Assembly (NCBI GenBank): GCA_963700705.1
Contig: CAVOYQ010000022.1
Location: 1 to 64,000 of the forward strand
Length of the DNA stretch: 64,000 bases
Origin: JAHEFT01 sp963700705
GTDB taxonomy: Bacteria > Pseudomonadota > Gammaproteobacteria > Xanthomonadales > SZUA-36
Direction of reading: 5' to 3'
Shown here: positions 46,326-56,281 of the stretch, piece after piece
How positions within the stretch are numbered: the first letter of the stretch is position 1
Layout of the letters: each line of letters starts with the position of its first letter
Made by a program: the position numbers and the translations under genes
The notes under the pieces: model-generated
The model's database searches: none
Seen by the model: only the letters and a program-made list of their open reading frames with translations
Told to the model about the DNA's origin: nothing

Positions 46326-46798
46326 GACTGGTTCCCGAGCTGCGACAACACGGCTTTTATCGTGCTGAAGTAGCGGGTCTGTTCCCTTGGCGGCTCTCCC
46401 CAGGAAATGGCGAGGTCCACCTCCAAAAGCGTAATGCCGGTCAATTCAGACAACTCCACGCTGTGCGTATTTTCGGCGCCACCGGCGTAATTCTGGATAG
46501 TGATTTCCCACTTGTACTCACCCGCTTCACCGTTGACAAAAAATCCGGCCTCCAGAGGTATTTCCAATCCCACCTGGTCCATTAATGACTGTGCCGTGAG
46601 CGCGGCTTCGGAGTAGTGCCGCGCCCGGACCGTGTTGCGCATTGAACCGGAAAGGATTTCCAGCACCGTGGCAAAACTCAAGGCGAATACGACAAAGGCC
46701 AGCAGCAGTTCGAGCAGGGTGAATCCCCGCCCGCCCCGCGGCAGACCGGGGGAATCCCGTCTTGCTTGTGTCCTTTGCCCGCCTTTCACGTCAGTCAT
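46322..46798 (-). CDS. gspI: Type II secretion minor pseudopilin GspI
   Basis: A 158-residue prepilin-like protein. An extended N-terminus (about 24 residues, with TQARRDSPGLPRGGRG) precedes the processing site G|FTLLELLLAFVVFALSFAT, where Glu5 is present. YSEAALTAQSLMDQVGLEIP is typical of GspI. It lies between gspH and gspJ and overlaps both genes. The length and the small C-terminal domain fit the family; the long leader is unusual, and an internal start cannot be ruled out. Confidence 0.9.
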   Translation of the reverse strand: MTDVKGGQRTQARRDSPGLPRGGRGFTLLELLLAFVVFALSFATVLEILSGSMRNTVRARHYSEAALTAQSLMDQVGLEIPLEAGFFVNGEAGEYKWEITIQNYAGGAENTHSVELSELTGITLLEVDLAISWGEPPREQTRYFSTIKAVLSQLGNQS

Positions 46799-47276
46799 CC
46801 GGCCTTTCGACCGAAGCTTCGCCGGTCAACCAGGCCACATTGACCCGGTAGACGCGCCCATTGGCCTCCAGCCGGACGTTGCCGCCGGTGGAGCCTCCGT
46901 CCGGATAGAAGCGGATTCCACCGGCGGTTTCCGACGTCAGTTCTGATCGTGCAGTATTCAATTCGGCTTTCATCCCTTCGGGTAATTTTTCAGGTTTACG
47001 TTCCGCGGCCTGGAAAGTGAGTTCCTCGGTATCCAGCAGGAACACCTGCTCGGTTTTTTTCAGGATCGCCTGGGTACGCGTGTATCGGAGTCCTGCGGCC
47101 ACTTTACCGGCGGCGACCCGCATTTCGGCACCGCTGATATTGCGCGAAATGGAAGTACCGACCAGCGCCATCATCATCGCAACAATGACCAGCACGACCA
47201 GCATTTCAACCAATGTAAAGCCACCGGGAGGCCGGCTGGCCCGGAGCGGGAGCCTTGCCTTAATGGATCCGCTCAA
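46791..47276 (-). CDS. gspH: Type II secretion minor pseudopilin GspH
   Basis: A 161-residue prepilin with site PPGG|FTLVEMLVVLVIVAMMM and Glu5. After the helix come MRVAAGKVAAGLRYTRTQAI, a GspH-type segment, and VFLLDTEELTFQAAERKPEK, GGIRFYPDGGSTGGNVRLEA and GRVYRVNVAWLTGEASVERP. The FYPDGGSTGG motif is characteristic of GspH. It lies 6 bases after the gspG stop and overlaps gspI. Confidence 0.92.
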   Translation of the reverse strand: MSGSIKARLPLRASRPPGGFTLVEMLVVLVIVAMMMALVGTSISRNISGAEMRVAAGKVAAGLRYTRTQAILKKTEQVFLLDTEELTFQAAERKPEKLPEGMKAELNTARSELTSETAGGIRFYPDGGSTGGNVRLEANGRVYRVNVAWLTGEASVERPDD

Positions 47277-47282
47277 TTGAGA

Positions 47283-47720
47283 CTAATCCCAACTGTTGAT
47301 GTCCGCGTTCTTGTCTTCACCGCCGGGTTGCCCATCGGCGCCCAGCGAGTAGATGTCAAAATCGCCGTGCTCCCCCGGATAGTCATAGACATATTCCCTG
47401 CCCCAGGGGTCCTTGAGACTGGAAGGCTTGACGTAAGGACCATTCCAGCCCGGTACATCACCGGATTCGTTGACCAGTTCTTCCAGGCTGTCCGGCGTGA
47501 TGCCGGTATCGAGGTAGTAACTTTCCACGGCCATTGCCAGCCGGTTGATCTGCGAAGAGGCTGCCTTGACCTTGGCGCCCTCGGCCTTGCCGATGATTCC
47601 GGGCAGCACGAGCCCCCCGATCAGGGCAAGGATGACCAGTACCAGTAACAACTCAACCAGCGTAAAACCGCTAAATTTCCGTTGGTGGCGGAAGCCGCCA
47701 TTCTTTGTCATGACTTTCAT
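47283..47720 (-). CDS. gspG: Type II secretion major pseudopilin GspG
   Basis: GspG is the main subunit of the T2SS pseudopilus. The site is KFSG|FTLVELLLVLVILALIG with Glu5. The mature protein has LPGIIGKAEGAKVKAASSQI, NRLAMAVESYYLDTGITPDS, LVNESGDVPGWNGPYVKPSS and LKDPWGREYVYDYPGEHGDF, ending DIYSLGADGQPGGEDKNADI. The calcium-site acidic loop at the C-terminus is present. The length of 145 residues is standard. The ATG at 47720 or one three codons later could be the start. A 57-base gap separates it from gspF. Confidence 0.96.
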   Translation of the reverse strand: MKVMTKNGGFRHQRKFSGFTLVELLLVLVILALIGGLVLPGIIGKAEGAKVKAASSQINRLAMAVESYYLDTGITPDSLEELVNESGDVPGWNGPYVKPSSLKDPWGREYVYDYPGEHGDFDIYSLGADGQPGGEDKNADINSWD

Positions 47721-47777
47721 AAATATTCAAATCCCTGGTTTCAGATTTCTGCAGTATGCACCCGTCCGGCTATTAAC

Positions 47778-48992
47778 TCAGCCGACCAGGTCATTAATGC
47801 TCAGTATGGCCACCAGCACCGATAACACAATCGTGCCGATCAGCAGGGCCAGAAACAGCGTGACTACCGGCGTAAAAATCGACAACAGGCGATCAATGGT
47901 GTTACGAACTTCAATATCGTAGGTGTCCGATACCTTGAGCAACATCGTATCCAGACGCCCTGTCTCTTCCCCGACGCTGATCATCTGCAGCGCCATCCTG
48001 GGAAACCGCCCGCTCTTGGCGAGGTTATGCGCCAGGCTGCCGCCGGTCTTCACTTCGCGTGAAGAGTCACTGACATCCTGTTTCAAAACTGTATTCGTTA
48101 GGACATTGCGCGCGATGGAAAGTGCCCCGAGCAATGGCACGCCGTTGCTCAGCAGGGTTCCGAGCGTCCTGCTCAGGCGTGCGATTTCGATTTTTCCGAC
48201 CAGGTCCCCGACCCATTTCATGGAGAGCACGCGCTTGTCCCATGCCAATCGCTTCTCCGAGTCCGCCAGCATGCGCCGGAACTGGACCACCGCCACGAAA
48301 GTCAGCAGGATCATCGCCCACCAGTAATTCTGCAGCACAGAACCGACCCCCAGCACGACCTTGGTGATAAACGGCAGATCACCGCCCAGTTCTTCAAATA
48401 TCGGGGTGAATTGCGGAATCACGTAAACCAGCAGGAGAATCAGGGAGCCGGCGGCGAGGATCAGCAGCAACACCGGGTAAATAAGGGCCGAGATCACGCT
48501 GTCCTTGAGTTCGCGTGATCGTTCGAGGTAATCGGTCAACCGGGTCAGCGTGACATCGAGCGTGCCACCCACTTCGCCCGCCCTGACCATGTTGACAAAC
48601 AGGCGATTGAATGCGCCATGCTGCTCATCGAGCGCGTCCGAAAGGCTCCCGCCACCGCGGACCCGGTCGCGGATCTCACCAACGGTTCGCTTGACCCGTT
48701 CGTTTTCCGACAGTTCCAGCATGACCTGGAGCGAGCGGTCAAGCGGCAGTCCCGCGACCAGCAGCGTCGACAACTGCTGGGTGAATTCCCCGACTTCGCG
48801 TGAATTCATTCCGCGGCGTCCCATCCGCAAAGCGGCAAGGTTGAAACCACCGGTACCGGACTCCCTGGCCTGCAGCGGAACGTTTCCGGCTTCCTGCAGC
48901 TTCAGAACTACCATTTCCACGGAGATGGCTTCCATGGTTCCCTGCACCATTTCGCCGCTGGGCGCGACCGCCTTGTACTCGAATAACGGCAT
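47778..48992 (-). CDS. gspF: Type II secretion inner-membrane platform protein GspF
   Basis: GspF is the polytopic core of the T2SS platform. The ATG at 48992 (MPLFEYKAVAPSGEMVQGTM) shares its A with the gspE stop (TGATG). Two repeated T2SSF domains are visible: FTQQLSTLLVAGLPLDRSLQ to NMVRAGEVGGTLDVTLTRLT, and LSRTLGTLLSNGVPLLGALS to MALQMISVGEETGRLDTMLL. Hydrophobic segments lie near residues 170-195, 220-240 and at the C-terminus (FTPVVTLFLALLIGTIVLSV). At 404 residues it is complete. Confidence 0.96.
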   Translation of the reverse strand: MPLFEYKAVAPSGEMVQGTMEAISVEMVVLKLQEAGNVPLQARESGTGGFNLAALRMGRRGMNSREVGEFTQQLSTLLVAGLPLDRSLQVMLELSENERVKRTVGEIRDRVRGGGSLSDALDEQHGAFNRLFVNMVRAGEVGGTLDVTLTRLTDYLERSRELKDSVISALIYPVLLLILAAGSLILLLVYVIPQFTPIFEELGGDLPFITKVVLGVGSVLQNYWWAMILLTFVAVVQFRRMLADSEKRLAWDKRVLSMKWVGDLVGKIEIARLSRTLGTLLSNGVPLLGALSIARNVLTNTVLKQDVSDSSREVKTGGSLAHNLAKSGRFPRMALQMISVGEETGRLDTMLLKVSDTYDIEVRNTIDRLLSIFTPVVTLFLALLIGTIVLSVLVAILSINDLVG

Positions 48993-50731
48993 CAGGATTC
49001 CTGTGTCACCCTCAGGATCTCCTCGAGGGCGGTCATCCCGCTCAGGCACTTGAGCAAGCCGTCCTGGTACATCGTTCTCATGCCATCGGCAACCGCCTGA
49101 TCCTGCAATTCGCCCGACGTCGCATGGCGCATGACCAGCCGGCGCACCGGGTCGGTAATTTCCATCAACTCGAGGATCGTGGTGCGGCCGCGATATCCGG
49201 TCGGGTTCTCTTCGCTGGGCCGCGCCCGGTAAAACTGGTACGTATCCTGTTTCACCAGTTCAGCCAGCTTCAATTCCTTTGCGACTTCGGGCAGCAACTC
49301 GTAGGCTTCACGGCTGGTGGGGTCCAGCGTGCGCACCAGGCGCTGCGCCAGAATGGCGTTAACCGTGGAGGTAAGCAGGTAATCTTCCACGCCCATATCC
49401 AGCATTCGGGTCACTCCGCCTGCTGCGTCATTGGTATGGATGGTCGACAGCACCAGGTGGCCCGTCAGGGCAGACTGGATAGCGATCCGCGCGGTTTCGA
49501 GGTCGCGCATTTCACCGATCATGATGACATCCGGGTCCTGCCGGACAATGGAACGCAGCGCGTGGGCGAAATCGAGACCGATCGAAGCCTTGGCCTGTAT
49601 CTGGTTAATGCCCTCCAACTGGTACTCGACCGGGTCTTCCACCGTGATGATCTTTCTTTCCGATGTATTCAGTGCGCTCAAAGCGGTGTAAAGCGTCGTG
49701 GTTTTACCGGAACCGGTCGGGCCCGTGACCAGGATGATGCCATGCGGCATTTGCAGTTGTTTGACAAAGCCTTTCTGGATTTTTGCGTCAAATCCCAGCG
49801 AGTCGAAGTCGAGCACCACGCTTTCACGGTCGAGAATACGCATGACCACGCTTTCGCCGTGCGAGGTCGGAACGGTCGACACGCGCAGGTCCAGTTCCTT
49901 GCCCTGCACCCGGTGCATGATGCGGCCATCCTGGGGCAGCCGCCGCTCGGCGATATTCAGCTTGGCCATGATCTTGATGCGGCTGATCACCGCGGCGGTG
50001 GATTTTGCCGGAGGAGCCTCCACTTCCTGCAGTACGCCATCGATCCGGTAGCGCACCTTCAGGCGGTTCTCAAACGGCTCGATATGAATATCGGAGGCAC
50101 GCCCTTCCACAGCCCGCTGCATGATCAGATTGACGAGGCGGATCACCGGCGCTTCGGAAGCCAGGTCACGCAAGTGCTCGACATCCTCGATTTCCCCGTC
50201 CTCTTCACCACCGAGGCTCTCGACGATTTGCCCCATCGCGCTGCGGCCGCCGCCGAGCAGTTTTTCAATGCCGTTTTCAATTTCAGATGCGATGCCAACC
50301 CGTATGATGATGTTCTTGCCGGTGGCCATGGAAAGGGCCTTGTGGGCAAAGGTATCGCGGGGGTTGGCCATGACGACGGTCAGATCGCCGTCGGACTCTT
50401 CAATCGGCAGGATAAGATTCTGTTTCAGGTATCGAACGGAAAGACCGGGCAGTTCAGGAGCTTCCTCGGGCAAGTCCACCGTCCGGACCAGCGGCAAATC
50501 AAGCAACCCGGCCTCGGCCTCCGCCACGTCGCGTTCTGAGACCAGGCCCAGCCGTACCAGCAGGGTGACCAGGTCTCCGCCATTCTGTTCCTGGTAGGTG
50601 ACTGCCTTTTTCAGGTCATGGGACTTCAGCCGGTCGTTTTCCAACAGGAAAACACAGACCGGGTTGTCCATGACGGAGGCCAGCGCGGAATCCGCGATCC
50701 GGTTGTCTATTGTTTCCTGGCCTGCCTGCAC
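48992..50731 (-). CDS. gspE: Type II secretion ATPase GspE
   Basis: GspE powers pseudopilus assembly at the cytoplasmic face. The start is a GTG at 50731 behind AAGGAGGGG. The 579-residue protein has the N-terminal domain (DNPVCVFLLENDRLKSHDLK to LGLVSERDVAEAEAGLLDLP), the N2 region IHIEPFENRLKVRYRIDGVL, Walker A ILVTGPTGSGKTTTLYTALS, the Asp box VEDPVEYQLEGINQIQAKAS, Walker B LRSIVRQDPDVIMIGEMRDL, and the His box GHLVLSTIHTNDAAGGVTRM. The C-terminal domain lacks the four-Cys zinc motif found in most GspE proteins; the segment reads RPSEENPTGYRGRTTILELM. It is the first gene of the operon. Confidence 0.96.
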   Translation of the reverse strand: MQAGQETIDNRIADSALASVMDNPVCVFLLENDRLKSHDLKKAVTYQEQNGGDLVTLLVRLGLVSERDVAEAEAGLLDLPLVRTVDLPEEAPELPGLSVRYLKQNLILPIEESDGDLTVVMANPRDTFAHKALSMATGKNIIIRVGIASEIENGIEKLLGGGRSAMGQIVESLGGEEDGEIEDVEHLRDLASEAPVIRLVNLIMQRAVEGRASDIHIEPFENRLKVRYRIDGVLQEVEAPPAKSTAAVISRIKIMAKLNIAERRLPQDGRIMHRVQGKELDLRVSTVPTSHGESVVMRILDRESVVLDFDSLGFDAKIQKGFVKQLQMPHGIILVTGPTGSGKTTTLYTALSALNTSERKIITVEDPVEYQLEGINQIQAKASIGLDFAHALRSIVRQDPDVIMIGEMRDLETARIAIQSALTGHLVLSTIHTNDAAGGVTRMLDMGVEDYLLTSTVNAILAQRLVRTLDPTSREAYELLPEVAKELKLAELVKQDTYQFYRARPSEENPTGYRGRTTILELMEITDPVRRLVMRHATSGELQDQAVADGMRTMYQDGLLKCLSGMTALEEILRVTQES

Positions 50732-50757
50732 TTGGGGTCACCCCTCCTTGAATTATG

Positions 50758-50787
50758 ATTATCACACAGCACAGACAGCCCGGTGAA
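50758..50787 (-). promoter_or_regulatory. Candidate sigma-70 promoter of the T2SS operon
   Basis: Read on the minus strand, TTCACC (plus 50782-50787) and GATAAT (plus 50758-50763) are separated by 18 bases, with TGT just before the -10 box (extended type). The pair lies between the stop of the upstream membrane-protein gene (50791) and gspE, and is followed by AATTCAAGGAGGGGTGACCC, which holds the ribosome site. A single promoter here would serve gspE to gspD. Confidence 0.45.
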
Positions 50788-50790
50788 TGA

Positions 50791-51447
50791 TCAGTTCCGC
50801 TTCCCGGCCATCTGCCCCACCTGCCACCCGACAAACTGTTCCACCAGGGGCCGGTTGCTCAGAACCCAGACAAAGATCGGTGCCAGGGCCGGAAAAATCA
50901 AACTGCCGAGCTGATAACCCAGCGCAATGGCGGCGTCTGACACGCCGTGAGACGTCACGATCGCATGAGTCTGTTCGCCGAAATTGAACGCCAGCATTTT
51001 GAGTGACACCCAGACCACGCCCCAGATCTGCACACCCGTAATCACGACGTATCCCGTCAGCATGATGACGAACTTCCTCAGCCAACTGACGTCCGATCCC
51101 ATGACCAGGCCGAACAGCAGGGGCAGTCCGTAGCTGAAAATCAACGGGTTCACGATGAATCCGAGCGCATCGGTCGTTCCATCTCGAAACGTGAACTGGA
51201 TTTGAGTCTCGACCAGGAAAAGGAAGTGCTGGTTTGGCTCGACGATGATCCGGCTGAAGTCGCTTCCGAGGATGTGGCTCAGAATGGCTTCCGAGGCAAG
51301 CCGTGCCGGCACGCCATGAAAAGCCGACAGGTAAAACCACAGCATGAAGCCGAACAGCATCCACATGGACGCCAGGATCAGTAGTTCACTGAGCTTGAGT
51401 TCTTCTCTCGCTTCACGTGGTGACGCTTTTTCCATTTCTTCAACCAT
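50791..51447 (-). CDS. Four-helix membrane protein of unknown function
   Basis: The 218-residue protein has about four hydrophobic segments: LLILASMWMLFGFMLWFYLS (residues 22-41), FIVNPLIFSYGLPLLFGLVM, FVIMLTGYVVITGVQIWGVV and YQLGSLIFPALAPIFVWVLS. The loop between helices one and two (HILGSDFSRIIVEPNQHFLF, LVETQIQFTFRDG) should be periplasmic. I do not recognise the family with certainty; it has the general look of membrane proteins associated with exosortase loci, but no exosortase is nearby. It begins 3 bases after purL and stops just before the gspE promoter. Function not assigned. Confidence 0.7.
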   Translation of the reverse strand: MVEEMEKASPREAREELKLSELLILASMWMLFGFMLWFYLSAFHGVPARLASEAILSHILGSDFSRIIVEPNQHFLFLVETQIQFTFRDGTTDALGFIVNPLIFSYGLPLLFGLVMGSDVSWLRKFVIMLTGYVVITGVQIWGVVWVSLKMLAFNFGEQTHAIVTSHGVSDAAIALGYQLGSLIFPALAPIFVWVLSNRPLVEQFVGWQVGQMAGKRN

Positions 51448-51450
51448 AAC

Positions 51451-54400
51451 CTATCCGGTCCACTGGCGAGCATTCTGGAACATGCGCCGCCAGGGTGACG
51501 TATCGCCCCATTCGCCCGGGGCCCATGAAAAGTTAACCCCCCTGAGGGTCCGTTCAGGGTGTGGCATCATGATGGTCACACGGCCATCCTCATTGCATAA
51601 ACCGGTAATTCCCGCCGGTGAGCCATTGGGATTCCCGGGGTAATGTTCCGTTGCCTCGCCGTTGCTGTCAACGTAACGCAGGGCAACCAGGGCATCCGCC
51701 GGATCGATGGTACCGAATACTGCCCGCCCCTCACCGTGAGCCGTCGCTACCGGAATCACGGATCCCGCCATCCCCCGGAGGAAAACCGAAGGTGATTCCT
51801 CCACCCGGACCAGGCTGAAACGGCCTTCGAATTGTTCCGAGCGGTTGCCGGCAAAATCCGGCCAGGAGCCCGCGCCCGGAATGAGATCCTTGAGAGCGGC
51901 CATCATCTGGCAGCCATTACATACGCCCAGCGCAAATTTCGACGGGTCTGCAAAAAAGAGGCTGAATTGTTCCCGCAGTGCTTCGTGGAAAAGAATCGAT
52001 TTGGCCCACCCTCTTCCCGCTCCGAGAACATCGCCGAAAGAAAAGCCGCCACAGGCTGCCAGGCCCGCAAAGCTTTCCAGGCCCGCGCGACCCTCGGCCA
52101 GGTCGGACATGTGAACATCGGTGGCCTCGAACCCGGCCAGGTCAAAAGCTGCCGCCATTTCCACGTGACCGTTGACGCCTTGCTCCCTCAGTATCGCAAC
52201 CCGGGGACGCGCACCGCGCATGATCACCGGCGCGGCGGGGTTCTCGTCGGCAGGAAAGGCCAGCCGGGGCCGCATGCCCGGATCCTTCCAGTCACCGATG
52301 GACTCCAGTTCCTGGTCGGCGCATTCGGGGTTATCTCTGAGCCGTTGCACGCGGTGGCTGGTCTCGGACCACAAACGTTGCAGGCCGGGTAAGGATTCTT
52401 CCAGCACGAACTGCCCACGGGAATGAATGACCAGGCGTGATCCGGACACCGGCTGCCCGATATTCCTGACCGTATCCCCAAGGCCGGCAGACGTAATCCG
52501 CGCCATCACCTCTGCATAGTCGCCGAGTGCGACCTGGATCACGGCGCCGGGTTCTTCAGCAAACAGGAATGCCGCCAAGCGGTCTGCCGGGACATCGGCA
52601 TCCAGTTCCAACCCGCAATGCGAGGCAAAAGCCATTTCGCACAAGGTCGTGATAACACCCCCGTCAGAGCGGTCATGGTAAGCCCGGATCAGGCCGGACC
52701 GGTTCAGCGCCTGGACCAGGTTGAAAAAATTCTTCAACTGCTGCGGCCGGTCCAGGTCCGGCACTTCCCGTCCGAACTGCCCATGGACTTGCGCCAGGGC
52801 GGAACCACCCAGCCGGTCACGCCCGTTTCCAAGGTCCATCAGGAGCAGCCGCGACTCCCCGCATTCAAGATCGATTTGCGGGGTCATTGAAAGGTGAACG
52901 TTAGCCACCGGCGCAAAGGCCGAGACGATCAGGGACACCGGGGCGAGCATCCGCTTCTCACCGGTTACGTCGCGCCACAGCGTCTTCATGGACAGGGAGT
53001 CCTTGCCTACCGGAATGGCGATGCCCAGTTCGGGGCACAGGTCCATGCCCACTGCCTTTACCGTATCGAACAAAGCGCCTTCCTGACCCGCCTCACCGGC
53101 AGCGGCCATCCAGTTTGCCGAAAGCCGGATACTGGAAATATCATCGATAGAGGCCGCCGCGATATTGGTCACGGCTTCCGCTACCGCCATCCGCCCCGAC
53201 GCCGGTGCGTCGAGCACCGCCAGCGGCGTGCGTTCACCCATCGCCATGGCCTCTCCGGTAATCGCTGGTAAATCCGCTCAGCGTCACGGCCGCGTCTGCC
53301 ACCGGCACCTGCCAGGGGCCGACCATCTGGTCACGGGTCACCAGGCCTCCGACCGTGCGGTCACCGATGGTGACCAGGAAAGACTTGCTGCCAACGCAGG
53401 GAAACCTCAGCACCCTGCGCAGGGATTCGCGCAAATCCAGCCTGGAGGCGTCCAGGTCATCACCCTGGAAGTTCCGGCGCTCGGCCTTGCGGAACATCCG
53501 CGGGGGTTTGCCGAGCAACACATTCAGCGGCATATCCACCGGATCCTGTCCCGACAGCTGATCCGTGAGCACCAGTTGCCTGGAGGCCGTCGCCTGGCCC
53601 AGCACGGCATAGGGGCAGCGCTCGCGCCGGCACATGGCCTCGAACGCTTCGAGGCCGCCGGGTTCGATCGCCAGCACGTATCTTTCCTGCGATTCGTTGC
53701 ACCAGATTTCCATTGGCGACATGGATGAATCAGCACTGGGAACCAGGCGTAATTCCAGCTTGCCTCCGTGTCCGCCGTCGTTGAGCAGTTCGGGCAGCGC
53801 GTTTGACAGTCCCCCTGCGCCAACGTCGTGCACGGACAGGACCGGGTTGCTCTCGCCCATCGCCCAGCAGGCGTCGATCACTTCCTGGCAACGCCGCTGC
53901 ATTTCGGGATTGCCACGCTGCACCGAAGCGTAATCCAGGTCTTCCTGCCCCTGGCCGCTGCCGACAGACGAAGCGGCTCCGCCGCCCAGCCCGATCAGCA
54001 TGGCCGGCCCGCCGAGAACGACGACGTGAGCACCGGGCTGCAGGGGCAGTTTTTCGACATGCTGCTCGCGGATTGTTCCCATGCCGCCTGCGATCATGAT
54101 GGGTTTGTGATAGCCCCAGGTCATGCCATCGACTTCCTGCTCGAATGTCCGGAAGTAACCACACAGCGCCGGGCGGCCAAACTCATTATTGAACGAGGCG
54201 CCCCCGACCGGACCTTCGATCATGATGTCCAGCGGGCTGGCAATCCGGTCCGGTTTACCGGTCTCGTTGCGCCAGGGCAGATCGAGACCGGGCAGGTCGA
54301 GATGCGACACGGAAAAGCCGGTCAAGCCGGCCTTGGGACGGGCGCCCCGTCCGGTCGCGGCTTCGTCACGTATCTCGCCTCCGGAACCGGTGGCGGCGCC

Positions 54401-55336
54401 GGGGAACGGCGAGATCGCTGTCGGATGGTTGTGCGTTTCAACTTTGATCTGAAAAGGCAGGCTTTCACGGTGCCAGGAATAGACCCGGGTTTCCGGGTCG
54501 ATAAAAAAACGCTCGCCTTCTGGCCCGCTCAGCACCGCTGAATTGTCATGGTAGGCCGACAACACCCCGCCGGGGGACTTTGCAAAGGTATTCCGGATCA
54601 TCCCGAACAGGGTCTGCTCCAGCTCCTCACCGTCAATCGTCCAGTTGGCATTGAAAATCTTGTGCCTGCAGTGTTCGGAATTGGCTTGCGCGAACATCAT
54701 CAGTTCGGCATCGCTGGGATCGCGCCCCATTGCGCGAAACGCCTTGACCAGGTATTCGATTTCGTCTTCCGACAAGGCGAGTCCAAGTTCACGGTCGGCT
54801 TTGCGCAGGGCCCCGGCGCCATCAATGGATACCGGAATGAAAACCAGCGGACGTGGCGGATTATGCTGGAACAGGGCATGCGCGTCGTCCAGTGAGCCCA
54901 GCACCGATTGCGTCATGCGGTCGTGCACCAGCGCACTGACCGCGGAATGATGCTGCTGCGGCAGTTCCGGCAGGTTATAGGCCACGCCCCGTTCGATCCG
55001 CAGTACCGTGTTCAGCCCGCAGTGCAGAGCGATATCCGTCGCCTTGGTGGACCAGGGCGACTGCGTCCCCAATCTCGGCACAACGAGTAACAGGCCTTTT
55101 GGGTCCAGGCTGTCTACCAGCCCGCCATGTAAAAGGTCCTGCAGAATACCGATCTGCGCTTGATTCGGCGGCTGCTCCGATTCAACCAGGTAGACGTAGC
55201 GGGCTTCCAACTCCGCCCCGGGGCCGGTGATTTCGCGAATCCGCCCGAGCAGTTTGTGTTTGCGAAATTCGGAAAGAGCGGGTTCTCCCGTGAGGCAGGT
55301 GAACGCGGACAAAGCAATACTCCCGGATAATGACAA
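51451..55336 (-). CDS. purL: Phosphoribosylformylglycinamidine synthase, one frameshift
   Basis: PurL makes FGAM from FGAR, ATP and glutamine in purine synthesis. A TTG at 55336 gives MSLSGSIALSAFTC. The synthetase half reads to about 53250: MMFAQANSEHCRHKIFNANW, KVETHNHPTAISPFPGAATG, GGEIRDEAATGRGARPKAGL, GLGGGAASSVGSGQGQEDLD and VHDVGAGGLSNALPELLNDG. A one-base indel near 53250 separates it from MAMGERTPLAVLDAPASGRM, KAVGMDLCPELGIAIPVGKD and YHDRSDGGVITTLCEMAFAS. The C-terminal glutaminase has VAILREQGVNGHVEMAAAFD, FALGVCNGCQMMAALKDLIP (nucleophile Cys) and MMPHPERTLRGV. The large single-chain form (about 1290 residues) is typical of gammaproteobacteria. Confidence 0.97.
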
Positions 55337-55398
55337 TCAGCCGGCGTGAAGCGCCGGCTTTCTGGGGAAACAGTTTAACCCACTATCGGGTTTCGGGG

Positions 55399-56136
55399 TT
55401 ACTCCGAAGGGGCTTCAGCCGCGGCCATTTTGTCCAGGCGCTCGCGCAATTGTTCCGGCGGTACGTAACCCGGAATCAGGGTTCCGTCTTTGGTCAGAAG
55501 CGCCGGTGTTCCGGTGACGCCAAGCGCGACCCCCAGCTCGTATTGCTCGGCGATCGGATTTTCACAATGCTCCGGGTCCGGATCCGCTCCCTGCTTGGCC
55601 AGTGTCAGGGCAGCCTGTTGATCCGAGGCGCACCAGACCGAAACGGCCTTGTCGTAGGAATTGGAACCGATTCCCGCCCTGGGGAAAGCCATGTAATGGA
55701 TGGCGATTCCGTTGTCGTTATATTCTTTGACCTGGGCATGCAGCTTGCGGCAGTAGCCACAGTCGATGTCGGTAAAAACCGTCAGGTCATAGGCCGGGTT
55801 CTCAGGAGCAAACGTGATCTGCTTGCTCGCGTCGATTCCGGCCATCAACTCCCTGCGAACTTCCGACTTGGCGACTTCGGTCAGGTCTTCGTGCGTTTCG
55901 AGGTTGACCACGCGGCCCTGGATCAGGAATTTGCCGTCGGCGGTGGCGTACACGATGTCACCACCAACCTGCACCATCAGGATTCCCTCGATGGGTGTTT
56001 CAGAGATGGCTATCGACTGCGCATTCGGCGCCAGTGCCCGAATCCGTTCTTCCACTACGCTGAATTCATCCTGGGCCTGGGCCACCATGGATGTTGTCAG
56101 CAGCAGGCCATAAATAATCGTTGAATAATGCTTCAT
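55399..56136 (-). CDS. dsbC: Thiol:disulfide interchange protein DsbC
   Basis: DsbC is a periplasmic disulfide isomerase. The 245-residue protein has a signal peptide (MKHYSTIIYGLLLTTSMVAQ, cleavage after AQA), a dimerisation domain (VVEERIRALAPNAQSIAISE, TPIEGILMVQVGGDIVYATA) and a thioredoxin-fold domain. The active site is CGYC at residues 126-129 (VFTDIDCGYCRKLHAQVKEY). The second Cys pair (VWCASD and EHCENP) and the cis-Pro loop VTGTPALLTKDGTLIPGYVP are present. It lies between xerD and purL, separated from xerD by about 145 bases. It could serve the Cys-containing secreted proteins of the T2SS. Confidence 0.95.
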   Translation of the reverse strand: MKHYSTIIYGLLLTTSMVAQAQDEFSVVEERIRALAPNAQSIAISETPIEGILMVQVGGDIVYATADGKFLIQGRVVNLETHEDLTEVAKSEVRRELMAGIDASKQITFAPENPAYDLTVFTDIDCGYCRKLHAQVKEYNDNGIAIHYMAFPRAGIGSNSYDKAVSVWCASDQQAALTLAKQGADPDPEHCENPIAEQYELGVALGVTGTPALLTKDGTLIPGYVPPEQLRERLDKMAAAEAPSE

Positions 56137-56281
56137 GACGAACCTCTTGAATTATGTTTAGCTTCTTTACCCCCACAGCCCATCTGTGAAAGGCGGCTGC
56201 GCCAGACTGCATTAATTCAACCCGGTCGGGCCCTGCGGTGCTATCGCGCTAGTTTTACTGACCACGCAGTTTCGAATTCGT

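Noticed and set aside
51451..55336. Two separate genes (split purL) instead of one
   Set aside because: The two frames overlap by a few bases and join inside the conserved GEAMAMGERTP region of large PurL; a single indel explains it.
56137..56281. Short gene or small RNA between xerD and dsbC
   Set aside because: No open frame with a start context and no hairpin with a T run; only a partial match to the GAACCTCT...GAATTATG repeat.
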